Assembly: GCA_050293885.1 (NCBI GenBank)
Contig: JBNKNO010000044.1
Span: forward strand, 1-27,879
Direction of reading: 5' to 3'
DNA length: 27,879 nt
Source of the DNA: Nitrogeniibacter sp050293885
Lineage (GTDB): Bacteria; Pseudomonadota; Gammaproteobacteria; Burkholderiales; Rhodocyclaceae
Shown here: positions 8,787-16,687 of the stretch, piece by piece
Position numbering within the stretch: the stretch's first letter is position 1
How the letters are laid out: each line of letters opens with the position of its first letter
Position numbers and translations under genes: made by a program
The notes under the pieces: generated by a model
Told to the model about the DNA's origin: nothing
The model's input: only the letters and a program-made list of their open reading frames with translations
The model's database searches: none

Positions 8787-9362
8787 TTAGTCGTTGAACA
8801 GTGCCTTCATGTCCACATCGGCTTTTTCGGCGGTCGAGAACTCCAGCAGCGGTTGCGCCGGGAACTGGAACAGACGGGCGACGATCACGTCGGGGAACTG
8901 CTCGATGCGTACGTTGCTGACATTAACGCTTTCGTTATACATCTCGCGGCGGTCGGCAATGCTGTTCTCGAGCGAGGTGATTCGCGTTTGCAGCTGCATG
9001 AAGTGCTCGTTGGTTTTCAGCTCCGGGTAGGCCTCGGCAACGGCGAACAGTTGCCCGAGCCCGAAGCGCAGCATGCCCTCGGCCTGCCCGAGCGCCGGCA
9101 CGTCGTGCTGGGCGCGAGCGTCGGAAACGCGGCTGCGCGCTTCGATCACGCGGGTGAGCGTTGTCTCTTCGAATTGCTTGTACTGGCGGCACACTTCGAC
9201 CAGCTTGGGCAGCTCGTCGTGGCGCTGCTTGAGCAGCACGTCGATGTTGGCCCAGGCCTTGGCGATGTTGTGCTTCAGGCGCACCAGATTGTTGTAGATG
9301 ACCACGCCGTAGAGCAGGGCGATGGCGATCAGGGCAAGCAGGACGATGGCGGTCACGGACAT
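8787..9362 (-). CDS. lemA: LemA family protein
   Basis: The 191-residue product has one N-terminal transmembrane helix (about 4-24, TAIVLLALIAIALLYGVVIY). The helical LemA domain follows, with typical motifs YNNLVRLKHNIAKAWANIDV, LLKQRHDELPKLVE, ENSIADRREMYNESVN, and NVRIEQFPDVIVARLF near the end. The start is the ATG at 9362, preceded by CGAGGA. The frame is open further upstream, but those residues precede the membrane helix and look non-native. LemA proteins are widespread membrane proteins whose molecular role is not settled. It is first in a two-gene unit with the GIDE/EF-hand protein. Confidence 0.93.
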   Translation of the reverse strand: MSVTAIVLLALIAIALLYGVVIYNNLVRLKHNIAKAWANIDVLLKQRHDELPKLVEVCRQYKQFEETTLTRVIEARSRVSDARAQHDVPALGQAEGMLRFGLGQLFAVAEAYPELKTNEHFMQLQTRITSLENSIADRREMYNESVNVSNVRIEQFPDVIVARLFQFPAQPLLEFSTAEKADVDMKALFND

Positions 9363-9441
9363 CGGGTTTCCTCGGAGGCTGACAGGTTTTGCGGATTGTA
9401 CTGTTGTGCGCGAGCCAATGACATGGCCGAATCCTTGCGCA

Positions 9442-10308
9442 TCATGTCTCGGTGTCGGCAGGGGGGAGCAGACGTTCTGCATCTTCCTGCGGGATCGCCA
9501 GATGCTTGATCAGTTGTTCGCGATTGATGCGCAGCAGTTCGGAGATGGCGTGCAGGTCATCGGGAATGGCCGCATTGCGCCAACCGCGGGCGGCGTGCCG
9601 CGCCAGTGCCGTGGCCAGTTCGACCGTGCGCATGCGCGGATTCTCGGTGTTGGCCGCATTCATGAGAGAGATGAGCAGCGCGGGCAGGCGCCAGGCGTGG
9701 GCGACGGCGAGCTGGATTTCATTGGCAGTAAAGCCGAATACCTCTCGCTGTGCGACGGCGCTGCGCAGGCTGTGATCGGCGCGTTGCATGTCGTACACCC
9801 GCTGGGTGAGTTCCGGCGCGAAGGCCCAGCACAGGACGTCGGAGGTGTCGTGCAGCAGGGTGGCGACGGTAATCTCTTCGACGTCCAGATCATGGCGGAG
9901 GATGGCCCAGTCTCGCGCGTAATGCGCCGCCCGGCGCGCCCGCGCGATGACCCGCAAACAACCCACCAGCGCCTTGGGGTTGTCGGCCAGTTGCTCCTCA
10001 AGCGTCGGCATGTGTTCGAAAGCACGGAAGAACGGTGTGATGCCGATCATCATCACCGCCCGGTCGATGGTGGTGATGTCGTGGTTTTGCGATTGCCCCC
10101 GGTTCTGTTCCATGTAGCTGAGCAGCCGTAGCGTCATCAGCGGATCGCCGAGCACGACGGCCGTGATCTGCTTGCCGCTGATGTCATCCTCCTGCTCGCG
10201 CAGCGCCGCGATCTGCTGTGCTGTTCGCTTTAGCACAGGAATCGTCTCCTGCGAGAAGCAGGCGACGTAGCTGTCGAGCGATTCGAGTGGGCGATGGATG
10301 CGCTTCAT
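9442..10308 (-). CDS. HDOD domain-containing protein
   Basis: The 288-residue soluble protein matches the HDOD fold, a relative of HD hydrolases that usually lacks catalytic residues and acts in signalling. Typical stretches are the N-terminal TIPVLKRTAQQIAAL, VVLGDPLMTLRLLSYMEQ, IDRAVMMIGITPFFRAF, VATLLHDTSDVLCWAF and a late AVAHAWRLPALLISLMN. No second domain (EAL, GGDEF, receiver) is attached. The stop lies 79 nt before the lemA start on the same strand, so cotranscription is possible, but no functional link is known. The ribosome-binding site is weak. Confidence 0.85.
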   Translation of the reverse strand: MKRIHRPLESLDSYVACFSQETIPVLKRTAQQIAALREQEDDISGKQITAVVLGDPLMTLRLLSYMEQNRGQSQNHDITTIDRAVMMIGITPFFRAFEHMPTLEEQLADNPKALVGCLRVIARARRAAHYARDWAILRHDLDVEEITVATLLHDTSDVLCWAFAPELTQRVYDMQRADHSLRSAVAQREVFGFTANEIQLAVAHAWRLPALLISLMNAANTENPRMRTVELATALARHAARGWRNAAIPDDLHAISELLRINREQLIKHLAIPQEDAERLLPPADTET

Positions 10309-10403
10309 GAACGTTGGTCCGGGGGTGAACGGTGAACATTACGTCATGAGCATCGGTTAACTTGAGCGCAGCCGGAAGGGGAAGACGCGGGGGGTGTTTT
10401 CGT

Positions 10404-10409
10404 TATAAT
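10404..10409 (+). promoter_or_regulatory. Candidate -10 box upstream of the AcuI-like gene
   Basis: A perfect TATAAT lies 38 nt before the proposed GTG start, in the 139-nt gap between divergent genes. No good -35 box is found at 16-18 bp, so activator dependence or a false match is possible. Confidence 0.4.
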
Positions 10410-10447
10410 CTTTTCGGATTAGTGTCTTGCAACTCACGGGAATCGGT

Positions 10448-11446
10448 GTGGCAGCGTCCTTCAAGGCCTTCGTGATCGACCAGGGGAATGACAAATCCGT
10501 AAGCGGCGGCTTCCGTCAGATCGCCCTGGATGCGCTCGATCCGGGCGAGGTTCTCATTCGTGTGCATTACTCGAGCATCAATTACAAGGATGCACTCGCC
10601 GCCACCGGTCAGGGAAAGATCATCCGGCGCTTCCCATGCGTCGGCGGCATCGACCTGTCCGGCGAAGTGGTCGAGAGTAGCGATCCACGCTTTTCCGCGG
10701 GCGATCCGGTGGTGGCGACGAGTTTCGATATCGGCGTATCGCACCATGGTGGCTACGCCGAGTTCGCGCGTATTCCGGGTCAGTGGGTGGTCGGCCTGCC
10801 GACGGGTTTGAGCCTGTTCGATGCCATGGCCCTGGGTACGGCCGGCTTTACCGCGGCCTTGGGTATCGTGCGCATGGAGGCCAACGGCCTGGCGCCCGAG
10901 AATGGTCCGGTGCTGGTGACCGGGGCGACCGGCGGCGTCGGCAGCCTGGCCATCGATATGCTGTCGGCGGCCGGGTATGACGTGACCGCGCTGACCGGCA
11001 AGGCCGATGAGCGGGACTATCTGCTTGGCCTCGGGGCCAAAACGATTCTCTTGCGCGAGCGCATCGACTTCGACGCGGTGCGCCCGCTGGAGGGCGCGCA
11101 ATGGGCCGGCGCGGTCGACAATGTCGGCGGCCAGATACTCCACTGGATTCTGGCCACCATGCGGCAAGCGGGTACGGTCGCGAGTATCGGCAATGCGTCG
11201 AGCTTCAATATTTCCACCACGGTGTTTCCGTTCATTCTGCGCGGCGTGAGCCTGCTCGGAATCGATTCGGGCTACATCGGTTTTCCGACGCGGCAGCTCG
11301 TCTGGGACCGCCTTGCGGGTGATCTGCATCCGCGCCACCTGGCGGCCGTGACGCGCACCATCGAGTTCGATGCGCTACCGGCTGCCTTCGACGACTTTAT
11401 TGCGGGCCGTATTCGCGGGCGGACGGTTGTCCGCATCGGCGGATGA
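10448..11446 (+). CDS. acuI: Zinc-independent MDR oxidoreductase, AcuI/YhdH family (acrylyl-CoA reductase type)
   Basis: The product is a medium-chain dehydrogenase/reductase of 332 residues that would use NADPH to reduce an enoyl substrate. YhdH/AcuI enzymes convert acrylyl-CoA to propionyl-CoA. The YhdH-specific blocks are present: SSINYKDALAATGQGKIIRRFPCVGGIDLSG in the N-terminal domain, AMALGTAGFTAAL, the cofactor loop TGATGGVGS, and the late FILRGVSLLGIDS. The structural and catalytic zinc cysteines of alcohol dehydrogenases are absent, as expected. I prefer the GTG at 10448, because GGGA sits just upstream and the protein then begins like YhdH; a TTG at 10427 would add 7 residues. It is followed 21 nt later by a response-regulator gene and then prpE. 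Confidence 0.85.
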   Translation: MAASFKAFVIDQGNDKSVSGGFRQIALDALDPGEVLIRVHYSSINYKDALAATGQGKIIRRFPCVGGIDLSGEVVESSDPRFSAGDPVVATSFDIGVSHHGGYAEFARIPGQWVVGLPTGLSLFDAMALGTAGFTAALGIVRMEANGLAPENGPVLVTGATGGVGSLAIDMLSAAGYDVTALTGKADERDYLLGLGAKTILLRERIDFDAVRPLEGAQWAGAVDNVGGQILHWILATMRQAGTVASIGNASSFNISTTVFPFILRGVSLLGIDSGYIGFPTRQLVWDRLAGDLHPRHLAAVTRTIEFDALPAAFDDFIAGRIRGRTVVRIGG

Positions 11447-11467
11447 ACTGGCCTGGAGACAAGCAGT

Positions 11468-12667
11468 TTGACTGAAGACAACATTCCTCTGCCGCGCGTT
11501 CTGATTGTCGACGATTCGCGCATGGTGCGTGCGTCGATCAGCAAGAACATCCGTGATCGCTTCGATATACGCGAGGCGGGCGACGGCGAAGACGGCTGGC
11601 AAGCCTTGCTGGTCGATCCGTCGATTCAGGTGGTGATTTCCGATCTCGGCATGCCCAAGCTCGATGGCTACGGGCTGCTCGAACGCATTCGTGCGTCCAA
11701 GTTGTCACGCGTTGCCGAGTTGCCGGTCATCATCATTTCGGGTGAAGAGGACGATAACGCACGGGTCAAGGCGCGCGAACTGGGCGCCACCGATTTCATC
11801 ACCAAAGGCATCGGCACGGTCGAGCTGACCAGCCGGCTCGACGCCCTCACGCGGCTGGCGCGCGCCACGCGCGAGCTGGAGCAAAGCCGCGAGGCGCTGG
11901 CCCTGGGCAGCCCGGTCGATCCGCACTCGGGCCTGGCGACCAAAGCCTACATGGAATGGCACGGCAATCAGGAGTTGGCGCTGGCGCGCCGGCGCAATGG
12001 CGATCTGGCCGCCATGGTGATCATGATCGACCAGTTCGACAAGCTGCTGGGCGAATACGGCGTGCACATCACCGAGCTCATCAATCGCAAGCTGTCCAAG
12101 ATTCTGTCGTCCAAGGTGCGCAAGGAAGACACCGTGTCGCAGATGGCGCCGGGGCAGTTCGCGGTGCTGTGCCCGAGCACCAACATCGATGGCTGTTCGG
12201 CGTTTGCTCTGCGTTTGCAGCGGGCCATCGACAAGCTGGTGATGACCTATCGCGGCAAGCAGATCCGCATGACGGTCACGGTCGGGATCGCCGCCGGGGC
12301 CGGAAGCGACGAGGCGCTCACGATCAGCGAGTTGATCGGCTTGGCGGTCGAGCGCGTCAAGGTCGGCCTCGATGCGGGCGGCAACCGGGTCATCGCCGAG
12401 AGCGGCGAAATCGATCCGCGGCAGTTGCAGCGCTTCGTGCGCCTGCCGGTCAGTATCGACCACATCCTCATGCAGGTGCGTTCAGGGGCGACCACAGAAG
12501 TCGCCGCGCGCCTGCCGGATGTGATCAATACCTTGTTGCCGCTGCTCGAGCTGATTGAAGAAGAATTTCACTGTGGCCTGCCCTTGCGCGCCCTGCGCAA
12601 GCCGGAATCGCTGGGGCAGGCAAACAATGAAGTCCATCCCGAGGAGGGAACCACAACCAAGCTATGA
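11468..12667 (+). CDS. Response regulator with degenerate GGDEF domain
   Basis: This 399-residue protein begins with a full receiver domain: acidic pair Asp15/Asp16, phospho-acceptor Asp59 in ISDLGMPKLDG, Ser91 and Lys113. A short coiled linker (about 130-145) leads to a GGDEF-type domain that opens with DPHSGLATK. The signature loop reads APGQF (227-231) instead of GGDEF, and the metal/substrate region reads MIDQFDK. The domain should therefore not make cyclic-di-GMP; it may bind GTP or serve in dimerisation. About 75 residues with no recognised domain follow. The start is TTG, supported by GGAG about 9 nt upstream. No partner kinase is in the window. Its place between acuI and prpE suggests cotranscription with acuI. 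Confidence 0.87.
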   Translation: MTEDNIPLPRVLIVDDSRMVRASISKNIRDRFDIREAGDGEDGWQALLVDPSIQVVISDLGMPKLDGYGLLERIRASKLSRVAELPVIIISGEEDDNARVKARELGATDFITKGIGTVELTSRLDALTRLARATRELEQSREALALGSPVDPHSGLATKAYMEWHGNQELALARRRNGDLAAMVIMIDQFDKLLGEYGVHITELINRKLSKILSSKVRKEDTVSQMAPGQFAVLCPSTNIDGCSAFALRLQRAIDKLVMTYRGKQIRMTVTVGIAAGAGSDEALTISELIGLAVERVKVGLDAGGNRVIAESGEIDPRQLQRFVRLPVSIDHILMQVRSGATTEVAARLPDVINTLLPLLELIEEEFHCGLPLRALRKPESLGQANNEVHPEEGTTTKL

Positions 12668-12736
12668 CCACATAGCGAAACCATACGACTCAACGTCGCT
12701 CACAATCGAAGGGAAAAGAGAGGGAGAGGGATTGTC

Positions 12737-14629
12737 ATGACGACTTACAAGGAGTTTTACCGACGCTCGATCGAGGACCGTGACGGGTTCTGGAAAGAGC
12801 AGTCCGCAATGATCGACTGGCACAAGGCGCCGGAACAAATCTGCGATTATTCGCGACCGCCTTTCGTCAAGTGGTTCAAGGGCGGCGAGACCAACCTGTG
12901 CTACAACGCCGTCGATCGCCATGCCGCCAAGCGGCCGGACGACAAGGCGCTGATCTACATTTCGACCGAGACCAACGAAGAAGTGGTCTACAGCTTTGCC
13001 GAGCTGCAACGCGAAGTCGAACGCATGGCGGCCATCTATCAGGATCTGGGCGTCAACAAAGGCGACCGCGTGCTGATCTACATGCCGATGATCGCCGAGG
13101 CGGCCTTTGCCATGCTCGCCTGCGCCCGTATCGGCGCGATTCACTCGGTGGTGTTCGGTGGCTTTGCCGCCGCGTCGCTCGCCACCCGCATCGATGACGC
13201 CAAACCGGTGCTGATGGTCAGCGCCGACGCCGGCATGCGCAACGGCAAGGCCGTGCCGTACAAGCATCTGGTGGACGAATCCTGCAAGCTTGCCGAGTTT
13301 CCGCCGCAACACGTGCTGATCGTCGATCGAGGTCTGGACAAGGGCTTCCCGAAGGTCGAGGGCCGCGATGTGGACTACGCGACGCTGCGCGCCAAGCACT
13401 TGGACGCGCAAGTGCCCGTCACCTGGCTTGAATCTTCCGAGCCCAGCTACATCCTGTACACCTCCGGCACCACCGGCAAGCCCAAGGGCGTGCAGCGCGA
13501 CACCGGTGGCTATGCGGTGGCGCTGGCCGCGTCGATGAAGCACATCTTCACCGGCGGTGAGGGCGAGGCCATGTTCTCGACCTCCGACATCGGTTGGGTG
13601 GTCGGCCATTCCTACATCGTCTACGGCCCACTGCTCGCCGGCATGGCGACGGTGATGTACGAAGGCACGCCGCTGCGCCCCGATCCCGCCATCTGGTGGT
13701 CGATTGTCGAGAAGTACAAGGTCAGCGTGATGTTCTCGGCGCCGACCGCGGTGCGTGTGCTCAAGAAGCAGGATCCGGCCTTCCTCAAGAAGCACGATCT
13801 GTCATCGCTCAAGCACCTGTTCCTCGCCGGCGAGCCGCTCGACGAGACCTCGCACGAGTGGATCATGAGCGAGCTGGGCATCCCGGTCATCGACAACTAC
13901 TGGCAGACCGAAACCGGTTGGCCGATCCTGGCCATCTGCCGTGGCGTCGAGGACAGCAAGATCAAGCTCGGTTCGCCGGCCTTCCCGGTGTATGGCTACG
14001 ACCTGCGCCTATTTCGCGAGGATGGCACCGAAGCCGGCGCCAACGAGAAAGGCATCGTCGGTATCGTGCCGCCGTTGCCGCCGGGTTGTTTGTCGACGGT
14101 GTGGGGGCAGGACGATCGCTTCGTCGAAACCTATTTCACCACCTTCAGCGATCCGGTCATCTACTCCTCGTCCGACTGGGGCATCCATGACGACGCCGGC
14201 TACTACACCATCCTCGGTCGCATGGACGATGTGATCAACGTCGCCGGCCATCGTCTCGGCACCCGCGAGATCGAAGAGGCGGTGCAGGCCCATCCGGCCA
14301 TTGCCGAAGTGGCTGTGGTCGGTGTCGCCGATCAGCTCAAGGGGCAGATGCCGATGGCCTTCGCGGTGGTCAAGGATGCGTCCGTCGTCGATACCGAGGA
14401 GAAGCGCATCGCGCTCGAGAAGGAGGTGATGAAGAAGGTCGATACTTTGCTCGGCGCCATCGCGCGCCCGGGTCGGGTGCACTTCATCTCCGGGCTGCCC
14501 AAGACGCGTTCGGGCAAGATGCTGCGACGTTCGATCCAGGCGCTTGCCGAGGGGCGAGATCCGGGCGATCTGACCACCATCGAAGATCCGGGCACGCTGG
14601 CGCAGATTCAGGCCGTGCTCAAGTCCTGA
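12737..14629 (+). CDS. prpE: Propionyl-CoA synthetase
   Basis: The 630-residue enzyme activates propionate to propionyl-CoA through an acyl-adenylate and belongs to the acetyl-CoA synthetase family. The N-terminal ACAS domain begins YKEFYRRSIEDRDGFW. The P-loop YTSGTTGKPKG is at about 238-248. The adenine/acid region contains DNYWQTETGWP, as in PrpE, followed by the hinge region GRMDDVINVAGHRLGT. The lysine that forms the adenylate, Lys594 in TRSGKMLRR, is the usual acetylation control site. Length matches PrpE (about 628). A strong purine-rich ribosome site (GGGAGAGGG) precedes the ATG. It is 69 nt downstream of the response regulator and may share its transcript. An acrylyl-CoA reductase nearby hints at a role with acrylate or 3-hydroxypropionate as well as propionate. 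Confidence 0.95.
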   Translation: MTTYKEFYRRSIEDRDGFWKEQSAMIDWHKAPEQICDYSRPPFVKWFKGGETNLCYNAVDRHAAKRPDDKALIYISTETNEEVVYSFAELQREVERMAAIYQDLGVNKGDRVLIYMPMIAEAAFAMLACARIGAIHSVVFGGFAAASLATRIDDAKPVLMVSADAGMRNGKAVPYKHLVDESCKLAEFPPQHVLIVDRGLDKGFPKVEGRDVDYATLRAKHLDAQVPVTWLESSEPSYILYTSGTTGKPKGVQRDTGGYAVALAASMKHIFTGGEGEAMFSTSDIGWVVGHSYIVYGPLLAGMATVMYEGTPLRPDPAIWWSIVEKYKVSVMFSAPTAVRVLKKQDPAFLKKHDLSSLKHLFLAGEPLDETSHEWIMSELGIPVIDNYWQTETGWPILAICRGVEDSKIKLGSPAFPVYGYDLRLFREDGTEAGANEKGIVGIVPPLPPGCLSTVWGQDDRFVETYFTTFSDPVIYSSSDWGIHDDAGYYTILGRMDDVINVAGHRLGTREIEEAVQAHPAIAEVAVVGVADQLKGQMPMAFAVVKDASVVDTEEKRIALEKEVMKKVDTLLGAIARPGRVHFISGLPKTRSGKMLRRSIQALAEGRDPGDLTTIEDPGTLAQIQAVLKS

Positions 14630-14643
14630 TCGTTTCGCGCTAC

Positions 14644-14680
14644 CAACAAAAAGCCCGCCGTTGTGGCGGGCTTTTTGTTG
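14644..14680. terminator. Bidirectional Rho-independent terminator between prpE and the acyltransferase
   Basis: The arms at 14644-14659 and 14665-14680 are perfectly complementary over 16 bp, with a 5-nt loop (GTTGT). The GC-rich core is flanked by AAAAA on one side and TTTTT on the other. It can therefore stop transcription from prpE and from the convergent acyltransferase operon. Confidence 0.92.
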
Positions 14681-14692
14681 CGGGCGAGGTTT

Positions 14693-15445
14693 TCATTCGA
14701 CCTTCCGGCAGCTGTTTTCGATCTCCTGCTGCACCACCCGCCACACCGGTCTGACCATGAAACGGATGCCTTTGATGATGGATTGCACGTTCATCATCGA
14801 CGGCACGCGCGTGCCGCGATGCTTGATCGGCCCGCCGATCTGGGTGATCTCGACGCCGAGCTTGGCAAAGTGCGAGGCCAGCCGCGGCTCGGTGAGGACA
14901 AACAGCGTGTCGATGTTGTTGCGCGCGGCAAGCGCCACGGCGCCCATGTACAGGCTGATCGGGATGTATGGAAAACGGGGCTGCTCATTCTCTTCGCTGA
15001 AGTCGTCGTCGTTGATCGCAACGGCCACGTTCCGCTCGCCACGACGCCGGCGATAGGCTGATCGCACAGCCAATCGGGACACCTCGGCAATGCGTCGCCG
15101 GTCCATGGTGGCCGGGTCGATGATCGAGCGGTCCAGGGTGTTTGCGCACGCGGCCTCGAATGGCAGCGGCGCGTTGGGGCGGTCGGGGTGCGCGAGGATG
15201 AGGCGAGTGCAGCCCACCGGCGCAAAGGGGGCTCTGGAAGAGCGCAGCAGGCAATGCAGGCTGTGGCTGTCGAAGGCGTCGTGCTCCCGGCGGTCGGGGC
15301 GCTCCGGCTCGAACTTGAGTTCTTCGCAATACACCTCATGGCGGACACGGAAGACCTCGTCGCGTTGCGCATCGGTCGCCGCCGCTTCGATCTGGAAGTA
15401 TTTGGAGAAGCCGGCGCCGAGGTTGAAGCGGTCAAAGAGAGACAT
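14693..15445 (-). CDS. PEP-CTERM/exosortase-associated N-acyltransferase (N-acyl amino acid synthase type)
   Basis: The 250-residue protein matches the GNAT-like acyltransferases found in exosortase-bearing genomes (TIGR03694 type). It shows the N-terminal acceptance region DEVFRVRHEVYCEELKFEP, then RREHDAFDSHSLHCLL, the core AEVSRLAVRSAYRRRRGE, and the late LYMGAVALAARNNIDTLFVLTEPRLASHFAKLGV. Family knowledge: relatives act as long-chain N-acyl amino acid synthases, joining a fatty acyl chain (from acyl-ACP) to an amino acid such as tyrosine. The start is the ATG at 15445; upstream in-frame codons overlap the permease and lack the family sequence. It lies 25 nt after the second ABC permease and is probably the last gene of that operon. 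The acyl and amine substrates are unknown here. Confidence 0.85.
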   Translation of the reverse strand: MSLFDRFNLGAGFSKYFQIEAAATDAQRDEVFRVRHEVYCEELKFEPERPDRREHDAFDSHSLHCLLRSSRAPFAPVGCTRLILAHPDRPNAPLPFEAACANTLDRSIIDPATMDRRRIAEVSRLAVRSAYRRRRGERNVAVAINDDDFSEENEQPRFPYIPISLYMGAVALAARNNIDTLFVLTEPRLASHFAKLGVEITQIGGPIKHRGTRVPSMMNVQSIIKGIRFMVRPVWRVVQQEIENSCRKVE

Positions 15446-15470
15446 GGTGTAGTCCGATGTACGGGGGCGG

Positions 15471-16682
15471 TCAGACGCCTTGCCTGAGCGCGTCCACGAT
15501 GGGCGTTCGTGCAACGCGACGAGCAGGGGCAATGGCGGCCAGGCCGGTGGCGAGCAATCCGATGAAGAATGCCGAAATAACGGTAGTTGGCACAATGCGA
15601 ATCAGTGCCACGTAACCCAAATTGGCATTTGGCGGCGGGGGCATGGGGATGCCGATGGCCGAAACAACCGCCGCAATGGCCAAGCCGGCGACGACACCAA
15701 TCACGGCGCCGGTCAGCCCGAGTATGGCGTTTTCGACCAGCAGCAGCCGGAACACCGCGGGGGGGCGGTTGCCCAGTGCCTGCATGGTGCCGAATTCGCT
15801 CTGTCGTTCGAACACGCTCATGTTGACGCTATTGACGACCGACAGCAGCACCATGGCGAGGATGATGAGCTGCAGGATGCCGAATTGACGGTCGTAGAGC
15901 TGCACGGTCTTGTCGTAGAAGTCCGACAGTTGACGCCAGTGACGGGCCTCGAGTTTGCCGCCCAGGGCCTGAGTGATCTTTGTGTGCGCCGCCAGCGTTG
16001 CGTTGGTGTCGTGCAGCGAGACGACGAGCAGATTGGCGCCTTCGGTCAGCATCAGTTGCTGCGCGGCGGCGAGCGGGATTCGCACCGCGCGGGCATCGAA
16101 GTCGCGCGAGAAGCTCTGGAAGATGCCGACCACTTCCATGTCGAGCGTGTTGAGCGCGCCGCCGGTGGTATTCATCACCAGCGTGGTGCGATCGCCCGGC
16201 TTGAGTCCGAGGGCTTGCGCGACGCCTTGTCCCACCATCATGCCGAAGGTGTCGTCGTCCTTGAGCGCCCGGCCCTGGGTGACCGAGATGTAGGTGCCGA
16301 GTCGTGCTTCCTTGTCCGGCTCGATGCCCTCGCCGATGATGGCCAGATCGCGCTTGCCGTTGTTGAGCAGGCCGGAGAAGCTGAGTCGGGCAGACACGTC
16401 TGCCACTTCCGGCAGTTGGGCGATGGATTGTGCAACGGCACCCGGTTGCGCGATGAGAAAATGTTCGGGGTGCCGCGTGCCTTCGTCCAGATAACCGGGC
16501 TTGAATACCTGGACATGCCCCGTCTGCGAGTGGATGATCGCTTCGCCCAGCTGGATGTAGATGTCCTGCACGAATCCGCCCGAGACGATCAGGCCGGCCA
16601 CGCCAAAGACGATGGCGGTGAGCGTCATGGCGGTGCGCACCTTTTGGCGAAGCACGTTGCGAAGGGCGAGTTTGACTAGCAT
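15471..16682 (-). CDS. ABC transporter permease, FtsX/MacB/LolC type (second of a tandem pair)
   Basis: The 403-residue inner-membrane protein has one transmembrane helix near the N-terminus (about 19-42) and a large periplasmic domain (MacB core-like) to about residue 265. Three C-terminal helices follow at about 272-300, 323-350 and 370-395. This is the layout of type VII ABC permeases that move lipids, lipoproteins or peptides out of the inner membrane. It is a paralogue of the upstream gene; shared blocks include GHVQ-PGYL, DFY-KTV and SAIGIPMPPPP. The start ATG lies 5 nt after the upstream stop, so translation is probably coupled. No ATP-binding subunit is encoded beside it. Confidence 0.87.
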   Translation of the reverse strand: MLVKLALRNVLRQKVRTAMTLTAIVFGVAGLIVSGGFVQDIYIQLGEAIIHSQTGHVQVFKPGYLDEGTRHPEHFLIAQPGAVAQSIAQLPEVADVSARLSFSGLLNNGKRDLAIIGEGIEPDKEARLGTYISVTQGRALKDDDTFGMMVGQGVAQALGLKPGDRTTLVMNTTGGALNTLDMEVVGIFQSFSRDFDARAVRIPLAAAQQLMLTEGANLLVVSLHDTNATLAAHTKITQALGGKLEARHWRQLSDFYDKTVQLYDRQFGILQLIILAMVLLSVVNSVNMSVFERQSEFGTMQALGNRPPAVFRLLLVENAILGLTGAVIGVVAGLAIAAVVSAIGIPMPPPPNANLGYVALIRIVPTTVISAFFIGLLATGLAAIAPARRVARTPIVDALRQGV

Positions 16683-16687
16683 CGTGT

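Noticed and set aside
12662..13795. 377-codon open frame antisense to prpE
   Set aside because: PrpE motifs on the plus strand are complete. The antisense product is low-complexity His/Arg/Gly-rich.
15480..16679. 399-codon open frame antisense to the second ABC permease
   Set aside because: It mirrors the permease codons, is full of His/Asp/Gly/Glu and has no recognisable domain. The permease strand has clear membrane helices and a paralogue.
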